A DNA stretch of 64,000 bases from Selaginella moellendorffii (GCF_000143415.4 NW_003314338.1:198501-262500), one strand, 5' to 3'. Numbered from the stretch's first letter, positions 44,713 through 57,149 are shown. Notes: a model not told the origin generated them from the letters alone. Program-made: numbers and translations.

Positions 44713-46166
44713 GGCGTGGTGATGGTTTGGAATATGAGGACACTCATATTTCGGTGGTCATGGACTTTCAGTGGGGAGACTGGTTTGGGCACACCGCCAA
44801 GCGAGGGATGCCTCGGAGTCGTGATGCACGGTTAGATTGCCTAGTGTGAAAGCTCGGCATATCTAACTTGAACGCTTTGGTGCAAGTGGCACCAAGGTCG
44901 TGGTGAGTGAGATGGGGACACCTAATCTCAGTTGCTATGAACCCTTGGCCGTAAGGGCTAGCTTGGGTGCACCGCCAAGTGTGGGGGATGCCCCCGGGGT
45001 TATAGTCAACAACTTGGAGGTCTAGAAAACCAAGTACCTCTTGGCAAATCTGTTAAGGTGCCAAGGTGAGATCACTAGGTGATCTTATGGCCAGATAAGG
45101 ACAAGGTCCTTGGTTGGCTAAGGAATGAAGTTCCTGGTTCAAAATGTTGAAATTGAACTGTTTAAGGTGGTGTGGCTTGGTCGTGATAACCAAGTGGGAA
45201 GAGCACCTAAAGGAAATAAACTATGTCCGTGCGATGGCATAGTGAGTCCGAGGAAAGTAGTCTCTATAAAAGACCCATGGGAGGGTCACGAAGTTGGGCC
45301 GTGGATAGAGCCCATAGCAGAAGATGCTAAAGAGACGTACTAGGGGTGAACATCCTCCGGACTTGGCAAAGAAGAGTCTTTGCGATGGAACCGAAACAAT
45401 ACCTCAAGGAGGGAGGTAGAGATTCGATGTTGCTTGGTGCAACAATCAACGGATAGGAGCAAAAGATGAGTGGCCAAGATAGGGCCGTAGAATCCCTTGG
45501 AAGGAATCCAAGTGACGAAGTTAGGCGAGGAACACTAATGTGTTGGACGCTAACAAGTTGCGGGAAAGGAAGTGTGTTTCCGAGGAGGGATTCCGAAATT
45601 CTCCGATTTGGCGAAAGTGGAAGCTCCAAGGGAGGGAGCGGTAAGGTAGCCAAATGATAGGGCCATGAACAGCCCTAGCACAAAGTATGATAACTGGAAC
45701 TTTGGCACGAAATAGAAGAGAGGATGATGGTGCTCTCGAGTAGAGAACTTCCTAGGATGGGAAGTGGAGTTGCACAAAAGGTGCAAGGCAAGGTGTCGGA
45801 GACACCTAGGAAAGTGACTCTAAGAAATCAAAATTCAAAGTTCCAAAGTGCAAAGGTTATATCGATGGAAATTGAGACTACTCGAGAAGGAGTAGTGGGA
45901 TTGACTTAGAGAAGGGTCTCTAAGAGGTTTAGCAAGAACTAAACCAATAAAAGGAGAGAACCATTACATGTGGTCCAATCAGTCTCTAAGTTGGAGAGAC
46001 TACGCTCCTTAAAGGATGGACAAGGCATGGTGAGCCTTTGATGTCAAACCATAGACAAAGATTGGCTAGGTGCCAAGGATGGAAATGGTAACACGTGTGG
46101 GTGTTACTTTATGAAAGGGTTTACCGTTCGATGAGGACATCGAACTTCGTCTATGGGTGGTGGAGT

Positions 46167-48003
46167 TGTGAGACACAAAATCCCTAGGCCCCAAAGTGGA
46201 GCCGGAAGGGCGCCACATGGTAGTGGCCGAAGCGAGAGCCAAACGAGCGTAACACGTTTGGACCAAAAGCTCCGACTTGAAAAGTCAAGAGCGGGAGTGG
46301 AACTCCCAACGAAGTGCTCGAGGAACGAGCACGAAGCGAGCAAAAGGCAAGGCTCCAAAAAGGGACCCAAAAGGACCAACACATGACACGTGGGAGTGTC
46401 CGAGATGGACTCGAGATGGAGTCCGAAGTGGAGTCCGAGATGGACCCGAGTTGGAGTCCAAGATGGAGTCCGAGATGGAGTCCGAGGTGGACCCGAGATG
46501 GACCCGAGTTGGAGTCCGAAGTGGAGTCCGAGATGGACCCGAGATGGAGTCCGAGATGGAGTCCGAGATGGAGTCTGAGGTGGACCCGAGATGGACCCGA
46601 AATGGAGTCCGAGATGGAGTCCGAGATGGACCCGAGATGGAGTCCGAGATGGAGTCCGAGGTGGACCCGAGATGGACCCGAAATGGAGTCCGAGATGGAG
46701 TCCGAGATGGACCCGAGATGGAGTCTGAGATGGAGTCCGAGATGGACCCGAGATGGACCCGAGATGGAGTCCGAGATGGAGTCCGAGATGGAGTCCGAGA
46801 TAGAGTCCGAGATGGAGTCCGAAGTCAAGACTGAGACTAGAACCGAGACCGGGACCAAGACCGAGACCGAGACCGAGATCGGGACCGAGACCGAGACCGA
46901 GGCCGAGGCCAAGACCGAGCCCGAGCCCGAGTCCGAGTCCGAATCCGAGTCCGAGTCCGAGTCCGAGTCCGAGTCCGAGTCCGAGTCCGAGTCCGAGTCC
47001 GGAGCCTGAGAGGGTGAAAGCCCAAAGCGTTCGTCTCCCAGACCCTGGGGGNNNNNNNNNNNNNNNNNNNNNNNNNNNNNNNNNNNNNNNNNNNNNNNNN
47101 NNNNNNNNNNNNNNNNNNNNNNNNNNNNNNNNNNNNNNNNNNNNNNNNNNNNNNNNNNNNNNNNNNNNNNNNNNNNNNNNNNNNNNNNNNNNNNNNNNNN
47201 NNNNNNNNNNNNNNNNNNNNNNNNNNNNNNNNNNNNNNNNNNNNNNNNNNNNNNNNNNNNNNNNCCGATGCTCCCAATCCAAGTGTGGGTGGCACTACCT
47301 ACTTGGATACCTGGTGTGGCTCAATGGAACCCGCTCTAAGCCCATGGCTAGAGCACCCAAGGGCAGAAGGCGAGGAGAGTACCCAGGTGGCTCGCGTAAG
47401 GCCACTGTGTTCCGAAATGTTGTCCCAAAGGCCCAGACTGTGGAAAGGAAGAGGAGCAGTCCTCTGGGGTAGTGACCAAGGACACAGTCGTGTGGTGAGG
47501 AAGTCCCAAAGGACTGTGGGACTTAGTGGTCAGGCCTGTGGGTCTCGATCCAGTGGCAGTGTTGGCAAACACGACCAGGGGCAGAAAGGGACTTAGTGGG
47601 GACTGACAGAGGGATATTGGGGAAGGCTATCTCCTTGTCGGTGGGCATCCTAAGGATGCTAAGGAGTGGATCTGAGATGACCACTCATGGATGGTTTGCC
47701 TAGTCTTGGAGAGCCAAGACTGTGATGCAAGTGGTATTGGACTACCAGTGTGGCAAAGGTGATTGGGCATGGCCTTAGCGTAACGGGCTGCTATGTCGGT
47801 GGTACCTTTGAGTGTCGGTCATGGGATCGGACACGTGGAGCACTTGGACCAAGTGCAAATGTTGAGTGGTATAGATGCCATTTTCGAGGCTAGCAAGTCC
47901 CAAGTCCTGGATTGGACTTATGGAGGTTGTGAATGAGACTCCTCCAAGTGGTCAGAAGTGTGGTTAAGTGACTAAAGTAGAATGGAAATTTTAGTCGCTT
48001 ACA
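46167..48003 (+). mobile_element. LARD LTR, plus orientation, with assembly gap
   Basis: Start TGTGAGACAC, minisatellite 46400-47010, N gap 47052-47264, end TCGCTTACA. The primer site TGGTATTAGAGC follows at 48007-48018. Confidence 0.75.
47052..47264. other. Assembly gap (Ns)
   Basis: 213 unknown bases inside the LTR, directly after CCCTGGGGG where related copies have the GGTTTGGTGAGCTCC block. Confidence 0.95.
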
Positions 48004-51000
48004 ATTTGGTATTAGAGCTGTTCCTTAGTCCGACTTTTATTGGTGCTCAAGTATATCACCACTAGTGTTGGCATCGGAAGGTCCGAGGAGTGGGCCTATC
48101 CTTGAGGAGTAGCAAGTCGGGAAGACATGGCTCTCCATTACAGTTCATGGGTGAACTTGTAGACGAGGTGGTGGATAGAAAAGGGCCAATAATGGAACGA
48201 CTTTGGGATTTTGGGAACAGTGCAAGGTTTTCCTCATATAGTTGAGGTTGGTGCTCATGAATGTGAGACCAAAGGTAATGACCGTGGAAGGTCAAATACG
48301 AAAGAGGACTCAAGTCCTTGAAATGGTAGCCGGGGCTACCTTTAATAAATGCTGGAACAACCCAAGGAGTTGGGGGGTGTACTTAGAGATGAGTGGTATT
48401 CCCATCGCATGGACAAGTAGTCCTAAGGGGCAAAAGTTGCCCCCAGAGAACAAAATCAAGTGTCGGAGTAACACTTGTGAAAATAGTCCTTTTGAGTAGG
48501 ACATGAATGCAAGAAGTGTATTCCAGTGAGCTAGTGCCTCACAAGTAGGACCTTACGGGTCTGTGGATTAACCAAGTCCAAAACTGCTGGATGACTCAAG
48601 TAGAGTCAAGGGATGGTCCTAAAAGGACTGATGGAAGCATTTGGACTGAGGTGTGTTGTACCCCACAAAGGATGGGGGGGGGGGGGATCATAAGATCCAA
48701 GGATGAGAACATAGAGTATCTCATCGATGGCAAAATGTGCCATGCTAAAGTTATGGGAAAGGTGTTCCCAGAAGAAAACAACTTTGACACAAAGTTGTGT
48801 GTGACCTCTATGGTGTAGTGCTAACGGATGGTTGGCATGAGAAAGAGCGGTGTTGGTCTTGGCAAAGACTTAAACACGAAGGGGAAGTGTCATAGAGGTA
48901 GGCTCGTGGAGCTGATGGTGTGGAGACACCAAATGTGCCAAGGTGTGATACCTTGAGGCTATGTTGGTGGGTTCATGAGAACCCCTTGCCAAAGGAATCC
49001 CAATGGAAATGGGAATGGCATAGCCTAAGTGGCAGAGCATGCAGTTGGAGTGCGGTGACCCAGATAATGATGGAGGTGTGCAAGCACCAAGCAATGAGTT
49101 GTAGGACTTGACAACCATGAGGCAACTAAGCAAGAGATGCAAAATAACTGGTTAAACGGGTAGAAGGTAGCTACCCAAGACTTCTAGTATAGGGAAGTCG
49201 GATATACCCTTACGGGGGATAAGTTGCTTATGTTGCGATATAGTAAGTCAATGTCATAAAAGGAAATACTCATTGTCAAGAAAGCCATCATTGGGACACC
49301 CGAACACTCTAGAACACCAGAAGGTGGTGTTTGATGTTGCGAGGGCAATAGATAAAGCCCAAGGGACTAAGTCCCTAGTGAATGATGGATAGAAGGTGCT
49401 ATCCAAATGTCCAAGGTTGCGGAGACGGGTGAAGACTGTCTACCCAAATTGGACAAAGCCAAAAATGAAATTTTGGCAAGGCTAGTGATGGGCATGTAAA
49501 GGCCCATAAGCAACAATGTTAACCCCAGTGTGTGGGATTATAAGGTGAGCATGCCCAAAATTGAGGAACCACTCCCTAGGCTATCGGGTAGGTTCATCCC
49601 TAAAAATACTTGCTAAGGCATAGTAAAATGTACAAAGCTATCCTCCTAGTCTGGAGGAGAATAACCAAAGGAAACATATGGGGCCAAAAGGCAAGTAGTA
49701 TTGGGATGGAACTGAACTATAGAAATCGAAAGGCATATCCAACGGTGGTTATACAAGTTGGGAGTGGATAATCAAGCGAGGGCTCAAGGGTGTTTTTGCT
49801 AGCAACCGTGATGCCATGAGGAGTCTAAAATATGGAATTGTCCATGTTAGACTATGTAGCAATTGGAAAGCTTGCAAAAAGGAAGGCCTTAGCAAGCTAA
49901 GGGACAGAGTTCCTTCAAGGTTCCCAAAGACGATTCTAGATAGCTTAGTACCTAGAAAAGCCAAATGTAAATGGTTCATGGAACGCGCAAAATCAGAGTG
50001 GCGTAGCAGAAGCGTGGTCTTGAAGCTTGCCATGAGGCAATGCTATCAAGGTTAGGGAAGTAGTTCCCGAGTGTTCAAAGAGAGGGCTTTGAACAAAAGT
50101 CGATGGTCAAAGACTTTCACGCTTATGCAAGAACCATGTTCCAATGGTCGGAGGACTTGCCAAGCGAGATTGGCAAGTCTAGGGAACAAATACCCTAGTT
50201 GAAGGTAATAACTTCAAAAAGGGTGGGCCATGGGGCCAAGCATGGAGGAGTCCATGCATGATCACGGACTTGTCAAGTGGGAGGACTTGGCAGTGTGGAG
50301 GAATTAGGTTCCTAAGCTGTGATCTATAGCACGTTTTGAGTATATGTTGGTGCACTGGCATGAGGAGTCACGCCAGGCATCTAGGGTGATGCCGTCCGTA
50401 GATGCATATACGGAGGTTGGGTTCGAGTCCCGACCCTCTAGTGCTTGGGTTTGAGTCCCAAATCACTAGGGCGTGGTGATGGTTTGGAATATGAGGACAC
50501 TCATATTTTGGTGGTCATGGACTCTCAGTGAGGAGACTGGTTTGGGCACACCGCCAAGCGAGGGATGCCTCGGAGTCGTGATGCACGGTTAGATTGCTTA
50601 GAGTTAAAACTCGGCATATCTAACTTGAACACTTTGGTGCAAAGGGCACCAAGGACGCGGTGAATGAGATGGGGACACCCAGTCTCAGTTGCTATGGACC
50701 CTTGGCTAGAAGGGCTGGCTTGGGCGCACCGCCAAGTGTGGAGGATGCCCCCGGGGTCGTAGTCAACAAATTAAAGGTCTGGAAGACCTAGTACCTATTG
50801 GCAAACCTGTTAAGGTGTCAAGATTAGATCACTAGGTGATCATATGGCTAAACAAGGACGAGGTCCTTGTGAGGTTAAGGAACAAGGTTCCTAATTCAAA
50901 GCATTGATTTAAACTATTGATAATGGTGTGGCTTGGTCAAGTTGACCAAGTGGGAAGGACGCTTAAGGGAAATGAACTACGACGATACAATGGTATTGTG

Positions 51001-51976
51001 AGTTCAAGAAAATAGTCTCTAGAAAGGACCTATGGGAGGGTCACAATGTTGGGCCGTGGAAGGGGCCCATAGCAGAAGTTGCTAAAGAGACCTATTAGGG
51101 GTGAGCACCCTCTGGACTTGGTGAAGTGGAGCTTTGCTATGGAACCAAAAAATACCTCAAGGAGGGAGGTAGTGATCCTGTGTTGCTTGATGCAATAATT
51201 AATGCATAGGAGCAAAAGACTAGTGGCTAAGTTTGGGCCATGGAATTTAATGGGAGGAATCTAAATGGCAAGGTTAGCCGAGGAACACTAATGTGTTTGA
51301 TGCTAATGGATTGCGGGAAAGGAAGTGGACTTCCAAGGTTAGATTCCCAAGTGCTCCAATTTGGCAAAGTAAAAGCTCCAAGTGAGGAACGGCAAAGTAG
51401 CCAAAGGATAGGGCTGTGGATAGCCCTGGCACAAATGATGATAATGGGAACGTAATGCCAAGGGTGGCACAAAATAGAAAAGAGGATGATGGTGCCCTCA
51501 AGTAGAGAACTTCCTAGGATAGGGAAGTGGACTTGCACAATATATGCAATGCAAGGTGTCGGAGACACCTAGGAAATTGACTTCAAGAAGTCAAAAGTAA
51601 ACGTTCCAAAATGCAAAGGTTATGTCGATAGAATCTGAGACTACTCGAGAATGAGTAGTGGAATTGAGTTAGAGACGATGTCTCTAACGGGTTTAGCAAG
51701 AACTGAACCAATAAAAGGGAGAAACCACCCCAGGTGGTGGAATGAGTCTCTATGTTGGAGAGACTATACTCCTTAGAGGATGGGCAAGGCATGGGGAGCC
51801 TTTGGTGTCAAACCATTGACGAATATGGAGAAGGCATGGTGAGCCTTCAATGTCAAACTATTGACAAATATTGGCTAAGTGCCAAAGGATGGAAATGGTA
51901 ATACCTACGGGTGTTACTTTATAAAAGGGTTTACCATTCAATGAGGACATCGAACTTCATCTATGGGTGGTGGAGT
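48004..51976 (+). other. LARD internal region, second plus-orientation copy
   Basis: 3973 bp, collinear with 42113-46166. Stem-loops recur with changed loops: ACAACTTT/AAAGTTGT at 48778-48798 (loop GACAC instead of GACAT) and AGTCTCT/AGAGACT at 51745-51765. It holds the third pair of T-arm-like hairpins at 50413-50469 and ends in GGGTGGTGGAGT. A roughly 50-bp duplicated piece (AAGGCATGGTGAGCCTT..) is seen near 51787-51870. Confidence 0.75.
50413..50469 (+). other. Tandem T-arm/B-box-like hairpins (copy 3)
   Basis: Same architecture as 44656-44712. The first loop is TTCGAGT; the second has one change (TTTGAGT) while its stems TTGGG/CCCAA and CTAGTG/CACTAG are intact. Confidence 0.65.
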
Positions 51977-53290
51977 TGTGAGACACAAAATCCCTAGGCC
52001 CCAAAGTGGAGCTGAAAGGGTGCCACGTGGAAGTGGCCGAAGCGAAAGCCAAACGAGCGTAACACATTTGGACTAAAAGCTCCGACTTGAAAGGTCGAGA
52101 GCGGGAGTGGAACTCTTAATAAAGTGTTCGAGGAACAAGCATGAAGCGAGCAATAAGCAAGGCTCCAAAAAGGGACCCAAAAGGACCAACACATGACACG
52201 TGGAAGTGTCCGAGATGGACCCGAGTTGGAGTCCGAGATGGAGTCCGAGATGGACCAGGACAGAGTCCAAGATGGAGTCCGAGGTTGAGTCCGAGATGGA
52301 GTCCGAGGTGGAGTCCGAGATGGAGTCCGAAATGGACCGAGATGGAGTCCAAGGTGGAGTCTAAGATGGACCCAAGATGGAGTCCAAGATGGACCCGAGA
52401 TGGAGTCCGAGATGGACCCAAGATGGAGTCCGAGATGGATCTAGACGGAGTCCGAGGTGGACCCGAGATGGAGTCCGAGGTCGAGACCGAGACCGGGACC
52501 GAGACCGAGACCGAGACCGAGACTGGGACCGGGACCGGGACCGAGACCGAGCCCAAGGCCGAGACCGGGACCGAGACCGAGCCCGAGGCCAAGACCAAGC
52601 CCAAGGCCGAGTCCGAGTCTGAGTCCGAGTCTGAGTCCGAGTTCAAGTTCGAGTCTGAGAGGGTGAAAGCCCAAAGCGTTCATCTCCCAAACCCTGGGGC
52701 CTTTGGTGAGCTCCAAAAGTATAGTGAGGGGGAGGATTGCAGTGGAGCCAATTTGGCCAAGAAAGGCAAGTTTGGCCTAGGAAGGCTGTGCCTAGTGTTG
52801 GGTGATGAGCTGCCCACTGGGAAGTCCAAGACTAGAGTGAACACAGACCGACAAGTGGGGTAGCTTGGTGAAGTGTTCAAGAGCCGGCTCTAGTTCCCCC
52901 GAGAGATCGACTGGCCGATGCTCCCAGTCCAAGTGTGGGTGGCACTACCTACTTGGATACCAGGCGTGGCTCAACGGAACCTCGCTCTAAGCCCATGGCT
53001 AGAGCACCCAAAGGCGGAAGGCGGGGAGAGTACCCAGGTGGCTCGTGTAAGGCCACAGTGTTCCGAAGTGTTGTCCCAAAGTCCCAGACTGTGGAAAGGA
53101 AAAGGAGCAGTCTTTTGGTGTGGTGGCCAAGGATACGGTCAAGTGGTGAGGAAGTCCCAGAGGACCATGGGACTTAGTGGTCAGGCCTGTGGGCCTCAAT
53201 CCGGTGGCAGTGTTGGCAAACTCGGCCAAGGGCAGAAAGGGACTTAGTGGGGACAGACATAGGGATATTGGGGAAGGTTGTTCCCCTTGT
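51977..53290 (+). mobile_element. LARD LTR, 3' truncated
   Basis: Start TGTGAGACAC, minisatellite 52200-52650. It breaks at TTCCCCTTGT (53281-53290) and continues with internal-region sequence (GTTGCGATATAATAAGTC), an internal deletion with short homology at the joint. Confidence 0.7.
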
Positions 53291-55701
53291 GTTGCGATAT
53301 AATAAGTCAATGTCATAAAGGGAATGCTTATTGTCAAAGAAGGCCATCATTAAGACACCCACACACTCTAAAACACCATAAAGTGGTGTTTGATATCATA
53401 AGGGCATTAGATAAGGCCCAAGGGACTAAATCCCTAGTGAATGATGGATAGGAAGTGCTATTCAATATCCAAGGTTGCGGAGATGGGAAAAGTCTGTCTA
53501 TCCAAATTGGACAAAGCCAAAAAGGGATTTTGGCAAGGCTAGTGACGGGCATATAAAGGCCCATAAATAGCAACATTAATCCCGGTGTGCAGGATTATAT
53601 GGTGAGCATACTCGGATTGAGAAACCACTCTCTAGGCTATCAAATAGGTTCATCCCTAAAAATACTTGTTAAAGCATGGTAGAAAGTGCAAAGCTATCCT
53701 CCTAGTTTGAAGGAAAATAACTGAAAGAAACGTGTGAGGCCAAAAGCAAGTAGTAAAGGGATAGAACCGAACCATAGGAATCAAAGGGTATAACCAAGGG
53801 TAATTATGCAAATTAGGAATGGAGAATCAAGTGGGTGCTTAAGCATATTATTATTAGCAACCATGATGCCATGGAAAGCCTAAAATATAAAATTATCCAT
53901 GTTAAACCATATGATAATTAAAAAGCTTGTGAAAAGAGAGGCCTTAGCAAGCTAAGGGACAGCATCCCTTCAAGGTTCCCAAAGACAATTCTAGGTAGAT
54001 TAATACCTAGAAAGCCAAGTGTAAATGGTTTATAGAACCTGTAAAATTAAAGTGGCGTAGCAGAAACATAGTCTTGAAGCTTGCCATAAGGCAGGGCTAA
54101 TAAGGTTGGGAAAGTAATTCCCAAGTATTCAAAGGGATGGCTTGGAATAAAATTGGATGGTCAAGGACTTTCACACTTATGCACGAAACTATATTACGTT
54201 GGTCGGATAACTTGCTAAGTGAAATTGTCAAGTTGGGGGAACAAATACCCTAGTTGAAAGTGCTAACTTTAAAAGGGGTAGCTCATGGGGCTAAGTATGG
54301 AGGAGTCCATGCATGATCACAAACTTGTCAAGTGAGAGGACTTAGCAGTGAAAAGGAACTAGGTTCCTAAGCTGTGATTTATAGCACGCTTTAAGTATAA
54401 ATTGGTGCACCAGCATAGGGAGTCACACTAGGCATCCTGGGTTGAGATCACAAAAAGCATAGAAACTCTAAAACAATAAAGGAGTCGTAGGTTTATCTTT
54501 ATATGGTTGAGGATGGTGCTCATGAATTTAAAACTAAAGTTAATAACCATAAGAAATTAAATACAAATAAGGATATATATCCATGAAATGGTAGTTGGGG
54601 CTACCTTTAATAACCCAAGGAAGTTTCTCAAAGGATGAGTTGGTGTTCTCATCATATAGAAGGATAATTTTAAGGGGCAAAATTAGACCATGTAAAATGA
54701 AAGATAATTAAATATAAAAGTAACACTTGAAAAAATAGTCCTTATGAATAGGATATGAATACAAGAAATTCTATTCAACTGTGGTGGCACCTCAAAAGTA
54801 GCCAGGAGGCTAGGACCTTTCTAGACATTAGATTAACAAACTGAAATGACTTAATAGAGGTAAGGTTTGGAGGAATCCTATTTGGACGAAGGTGTATTAT
54901 ACCTATTGAAAGACTAGAAGGATCATAAATTCCAAGTATAAGAATAGTGGGTATCTCATTGATGGTGAAAAATGCTATATTAAAGTCATGATAATGTGTT
55001 AACAAAAGAAAATAATTTCGGGAAAGAGTTGTGTGTGAACACTATGGAGTAGTGCTAACCAATAGTTAGCATAAGAAATTACTACTTTGGTCATGGAAAA
55101 GACTTATACACAAGTGGAAAGTGTTGTGAGAGTAGGCTTGTGGAGGTGATGGGGTGAAGGCCTCAAGTGTCTCAAAGAATGATGCCTTAAGGTTAAGTTG
55201 GTGGATTTGTAATAGCCCCTTGCTAAAAAAACCCCAATGGAAATGAAGTTGCATATGGTTGGATTCATGTGTTTATACTAAATATTGATGGAGGTGTGAA
55301 AGCATTAGCAATGAGTTGTAGGATATGATAAGTATGAATTAATTAAGCAAACATTTGGAATAATTTGTTAGAATTAATTTCCTGATACCTCTTGGTTGAA
55401 TAAAGAGGAGGTTAGATACATCCTTTAAGGGATGTTGTGCTTATGTTGCAATATAGTTGGTCAATATTAATAAAAAATGCTCATTACTTGGGAACTCCAA
55501 TGAAACATATAAGCATCTTAAAAACACACCAAAAAGGTGGCATTTGGGTATTATGGGGGCATTAGATGAAGCCCAAGGGACTAAGTCTCTAGAGAAAAAT
55601 GGATAGAAGGTGTTATCCAATGTCCAACATTGACAAAATTAAAGATGGGGTAAGTTCAATTATTTGAAGTGGATAAAGACAAATAAATTTTGGCATAGCT
55701 A
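53291..55701 (+). mobile_element. Decayed LARD internal fragments
   Basis: Two collinear stretches (53291-54440 and 54446-55701) of the internal region. The second restarts near the internal 5' end. Strongly AT-enriched compared with the intact copies, with many stem-loops disrupted. Confidence 0.55.
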
Positions 55702-55760
55702 TGTAAGTGACTAAATTTTCTATTCTACAATAGTCACTTAACCACACCTTTAACCACTTG
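55702..55760 (-). mobile_element. LARD LTR remnant
   Basis: TGTAAGTGACTAAATTTTC through ACCACACCTTTAACCACTTG equals the first 59 bp of minus-orientation LTRs, then a gypsy-family LTR begins. Confidence 0.55.
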
Positions 55761-56634
55761 TGTAAGGAACCAACTCCCTGAGGTGTCAAAGGCTAAAAGA
55801 TCCTTGAAAGCACAACCAAAATGATAAAGAGTTCATCAAATGAGATCGAGTTCGAGATTGAGTTCGAGACTAAGATTGAGTTCAAGACCGAGTCTGAAAC
55901 TGAGATCAAGATCGAGTTCAAGATCCAATATCATATCTGAGACTGAGTCCGAGACTAATATAAGCAACCAAAGAGAACGACTCGAGAGACGATCTGTTGG
56001 GGTTCAAATATAGAGGGAAAGGGCCCATGAACAAGAGTGCACCCCCTTTTCCAATCGATTAAGGGTCTTTGGATACTTGGGATTAAACGTCCTTGGGTTT
56101 GAATAGTACTGGGTTGGGTGACCTCCTGGGAAGTTTAAATTCATGAGCTTACAATCGAGTCCGAATACTAATATAGGTCGTGGGGTGAAAACCCAAAGCG
56201 TGTGTCTCCCGGGGGGGCTATAGAGGGTTCCAAAAGTATAATAGGGATAGTGAGATCCAAGAACCAGTCTCTAGGAAGGAAGTCCCCAATAATGCTTCCA
56301 AACAGACTTGAGGTTGAGTCTGGGGCTTAGGGGCCTTGGGTGGGAGTGAGCATGGACTCGGGTGGTGTTGGAGGGAGTGAACATGGACTCGGGTGGTGTT
56401 GGAGGGGCCACCCAAGAAAGTGCTCAAGAGTAGCTCCCACTCCCAAAAGGGAAACTGACTGCAATGCTCCTGACTCATATGGTGTGGTGCTACACTTGAG
56501 TACCTTGTGGCTCATTAGTCCTCACCCTTCCTAAGGGCTTGGGTCGCAAGGGAACTTAATTAAGGCTAAGGCAACAGTGGTCAAATAAACGAGGTAAGTT
56601 GGCAAATTGGAAAGAAAAACTTTGTGGCTTATAG
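55761..56634 (+). mobile_element. Gypsy-family LTR with inserted 5S-like segment
   Basis: Starts TGTAAGGAACCAACTCCC, includes a GAGTTCGAGA-type repeat tract, GGTCGTGGGGTGAAAACCC and GGGTTCCAAAAGTATAATAGGG, and ends near GTGGCTTATA. It aligns with 17277-17517 plus 21160-22001. A segment of about 200 bp (about 55958-56170) is extra relative to the other copy and is flanked by similar GAGTCCGA..ACTAATATA copies. A 29-bp tandem duplication lies at about 56345-56403. Confidence 0.6.
56079..56135 (+). other. 5S rRNA-derived segment with Pol III internal promoter motifs
   Basis: The text matches the 3' half of plant 5S rRNA by eye: box A-like GATTAAACGTCCTTGGG, intermediate element TAGTAC, and box C-like TGGGTGACCTCCTGGGAAG, in the correct order and spacing. 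The last 21 bases differ from 5S at one position. The 5' third of 5S is not recognisable, so this is a fragment, not an rRNA gene. Cassandra-type retroelements and 5S-derived SINEs are known to carry such sequences. Confidence 0.7.
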
Positions 56635-57144
56635 TATCCCCATCTCATTCACCATGTCTTTGGTGCCACTTGCACCAAAGTTGTTCAAGTTATATATGCC
56701 GAACTTTCATACTAAGCATTCTAACTGTATATTACGACTCCAAAGCATCCCCTACTTTGCAGTGTGCCCAAGCTAGCATCCTTACTAAGACTCTATGACA
56801 ACAAAAAAATGAGTATCCTCATATTCTAAACCATCACCATGCCTTACATATTCCTTTTGGTTATTCTCCTCTAGACTAAAAGGCTAGCTTTGCACCTTTT
56901 ACCATGTCTTAGCAAGTATGCTTAGGGATGAACTTACTAAATAATTTAGGGAATGGTTCTTCAATCTTGATATGCTCATTTTGTAATCTCACACACCAGA
57001 ATTAACATTGCTACTTATGAGCTTCTTTATACCCATTGCTAGCCATGCCAAAATCCTTTTGGCTTTATCCACTTTAGATAGTTGAACTTACTTTGTTTTT
57101 AGCTTTTATCAACCTTGGACATTGGATAGCACCTTTTATCTATT

Positions 57145-57149
57145 TTTCT
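57145..57149 (+). repeat. Target-site duplication TTTCT (left)
   Basis: TTTCT precedes the TG end of the solo LTR and recurs at 58328-58332. Confidence 0.75.

Larger units (their letters stand above)
42113..46166 (+). other. LARD internal region, best preserved plus-orientation copy
   Basis: 4054 bp without coding features. It reads as an almost unbroken series of short inverted repeats (stems 5-8 bp, loops mostly 3-12 nt). Clear perfect ones are ACAACTTT/AAAGTTGT 43020-43040, GCCAAAA/TTTTGGC 43703-43722, TAATCCCA/TGGGATTA 43764-43784, TTGCAC/GTGCAA 45770-45786, AGGTGTC/GACACCT 45791-45807, ACTACT/AGTAGT 45877-45896, GGTTTAG/CTAAACC 45926-45945, and AGTCTCT/AGAGACT 45981-46001. It ends in the polypurine motif before the next LTR. 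Confidence 0.75.

Noticed and set aside
44580-44720. A genuine tRNA gene
   Set aside because: The T-arm-like hairpins are doubled, the acceptor stem has no 5' partner, and no convincing A-box or D-arm was found.
46390-46810. CRISPR array or centromeric satellite
   Set aside because: Units are adjacent and 6-12 bp long without unique spacers, occur only inside LTRs, and the genome is eukaryotic.
56068-56136. A functional 5S rRNA gene
   Set aside because: Only the 3' half is recognisable, with several mismatches, and it lies inside a retroelement LTR.
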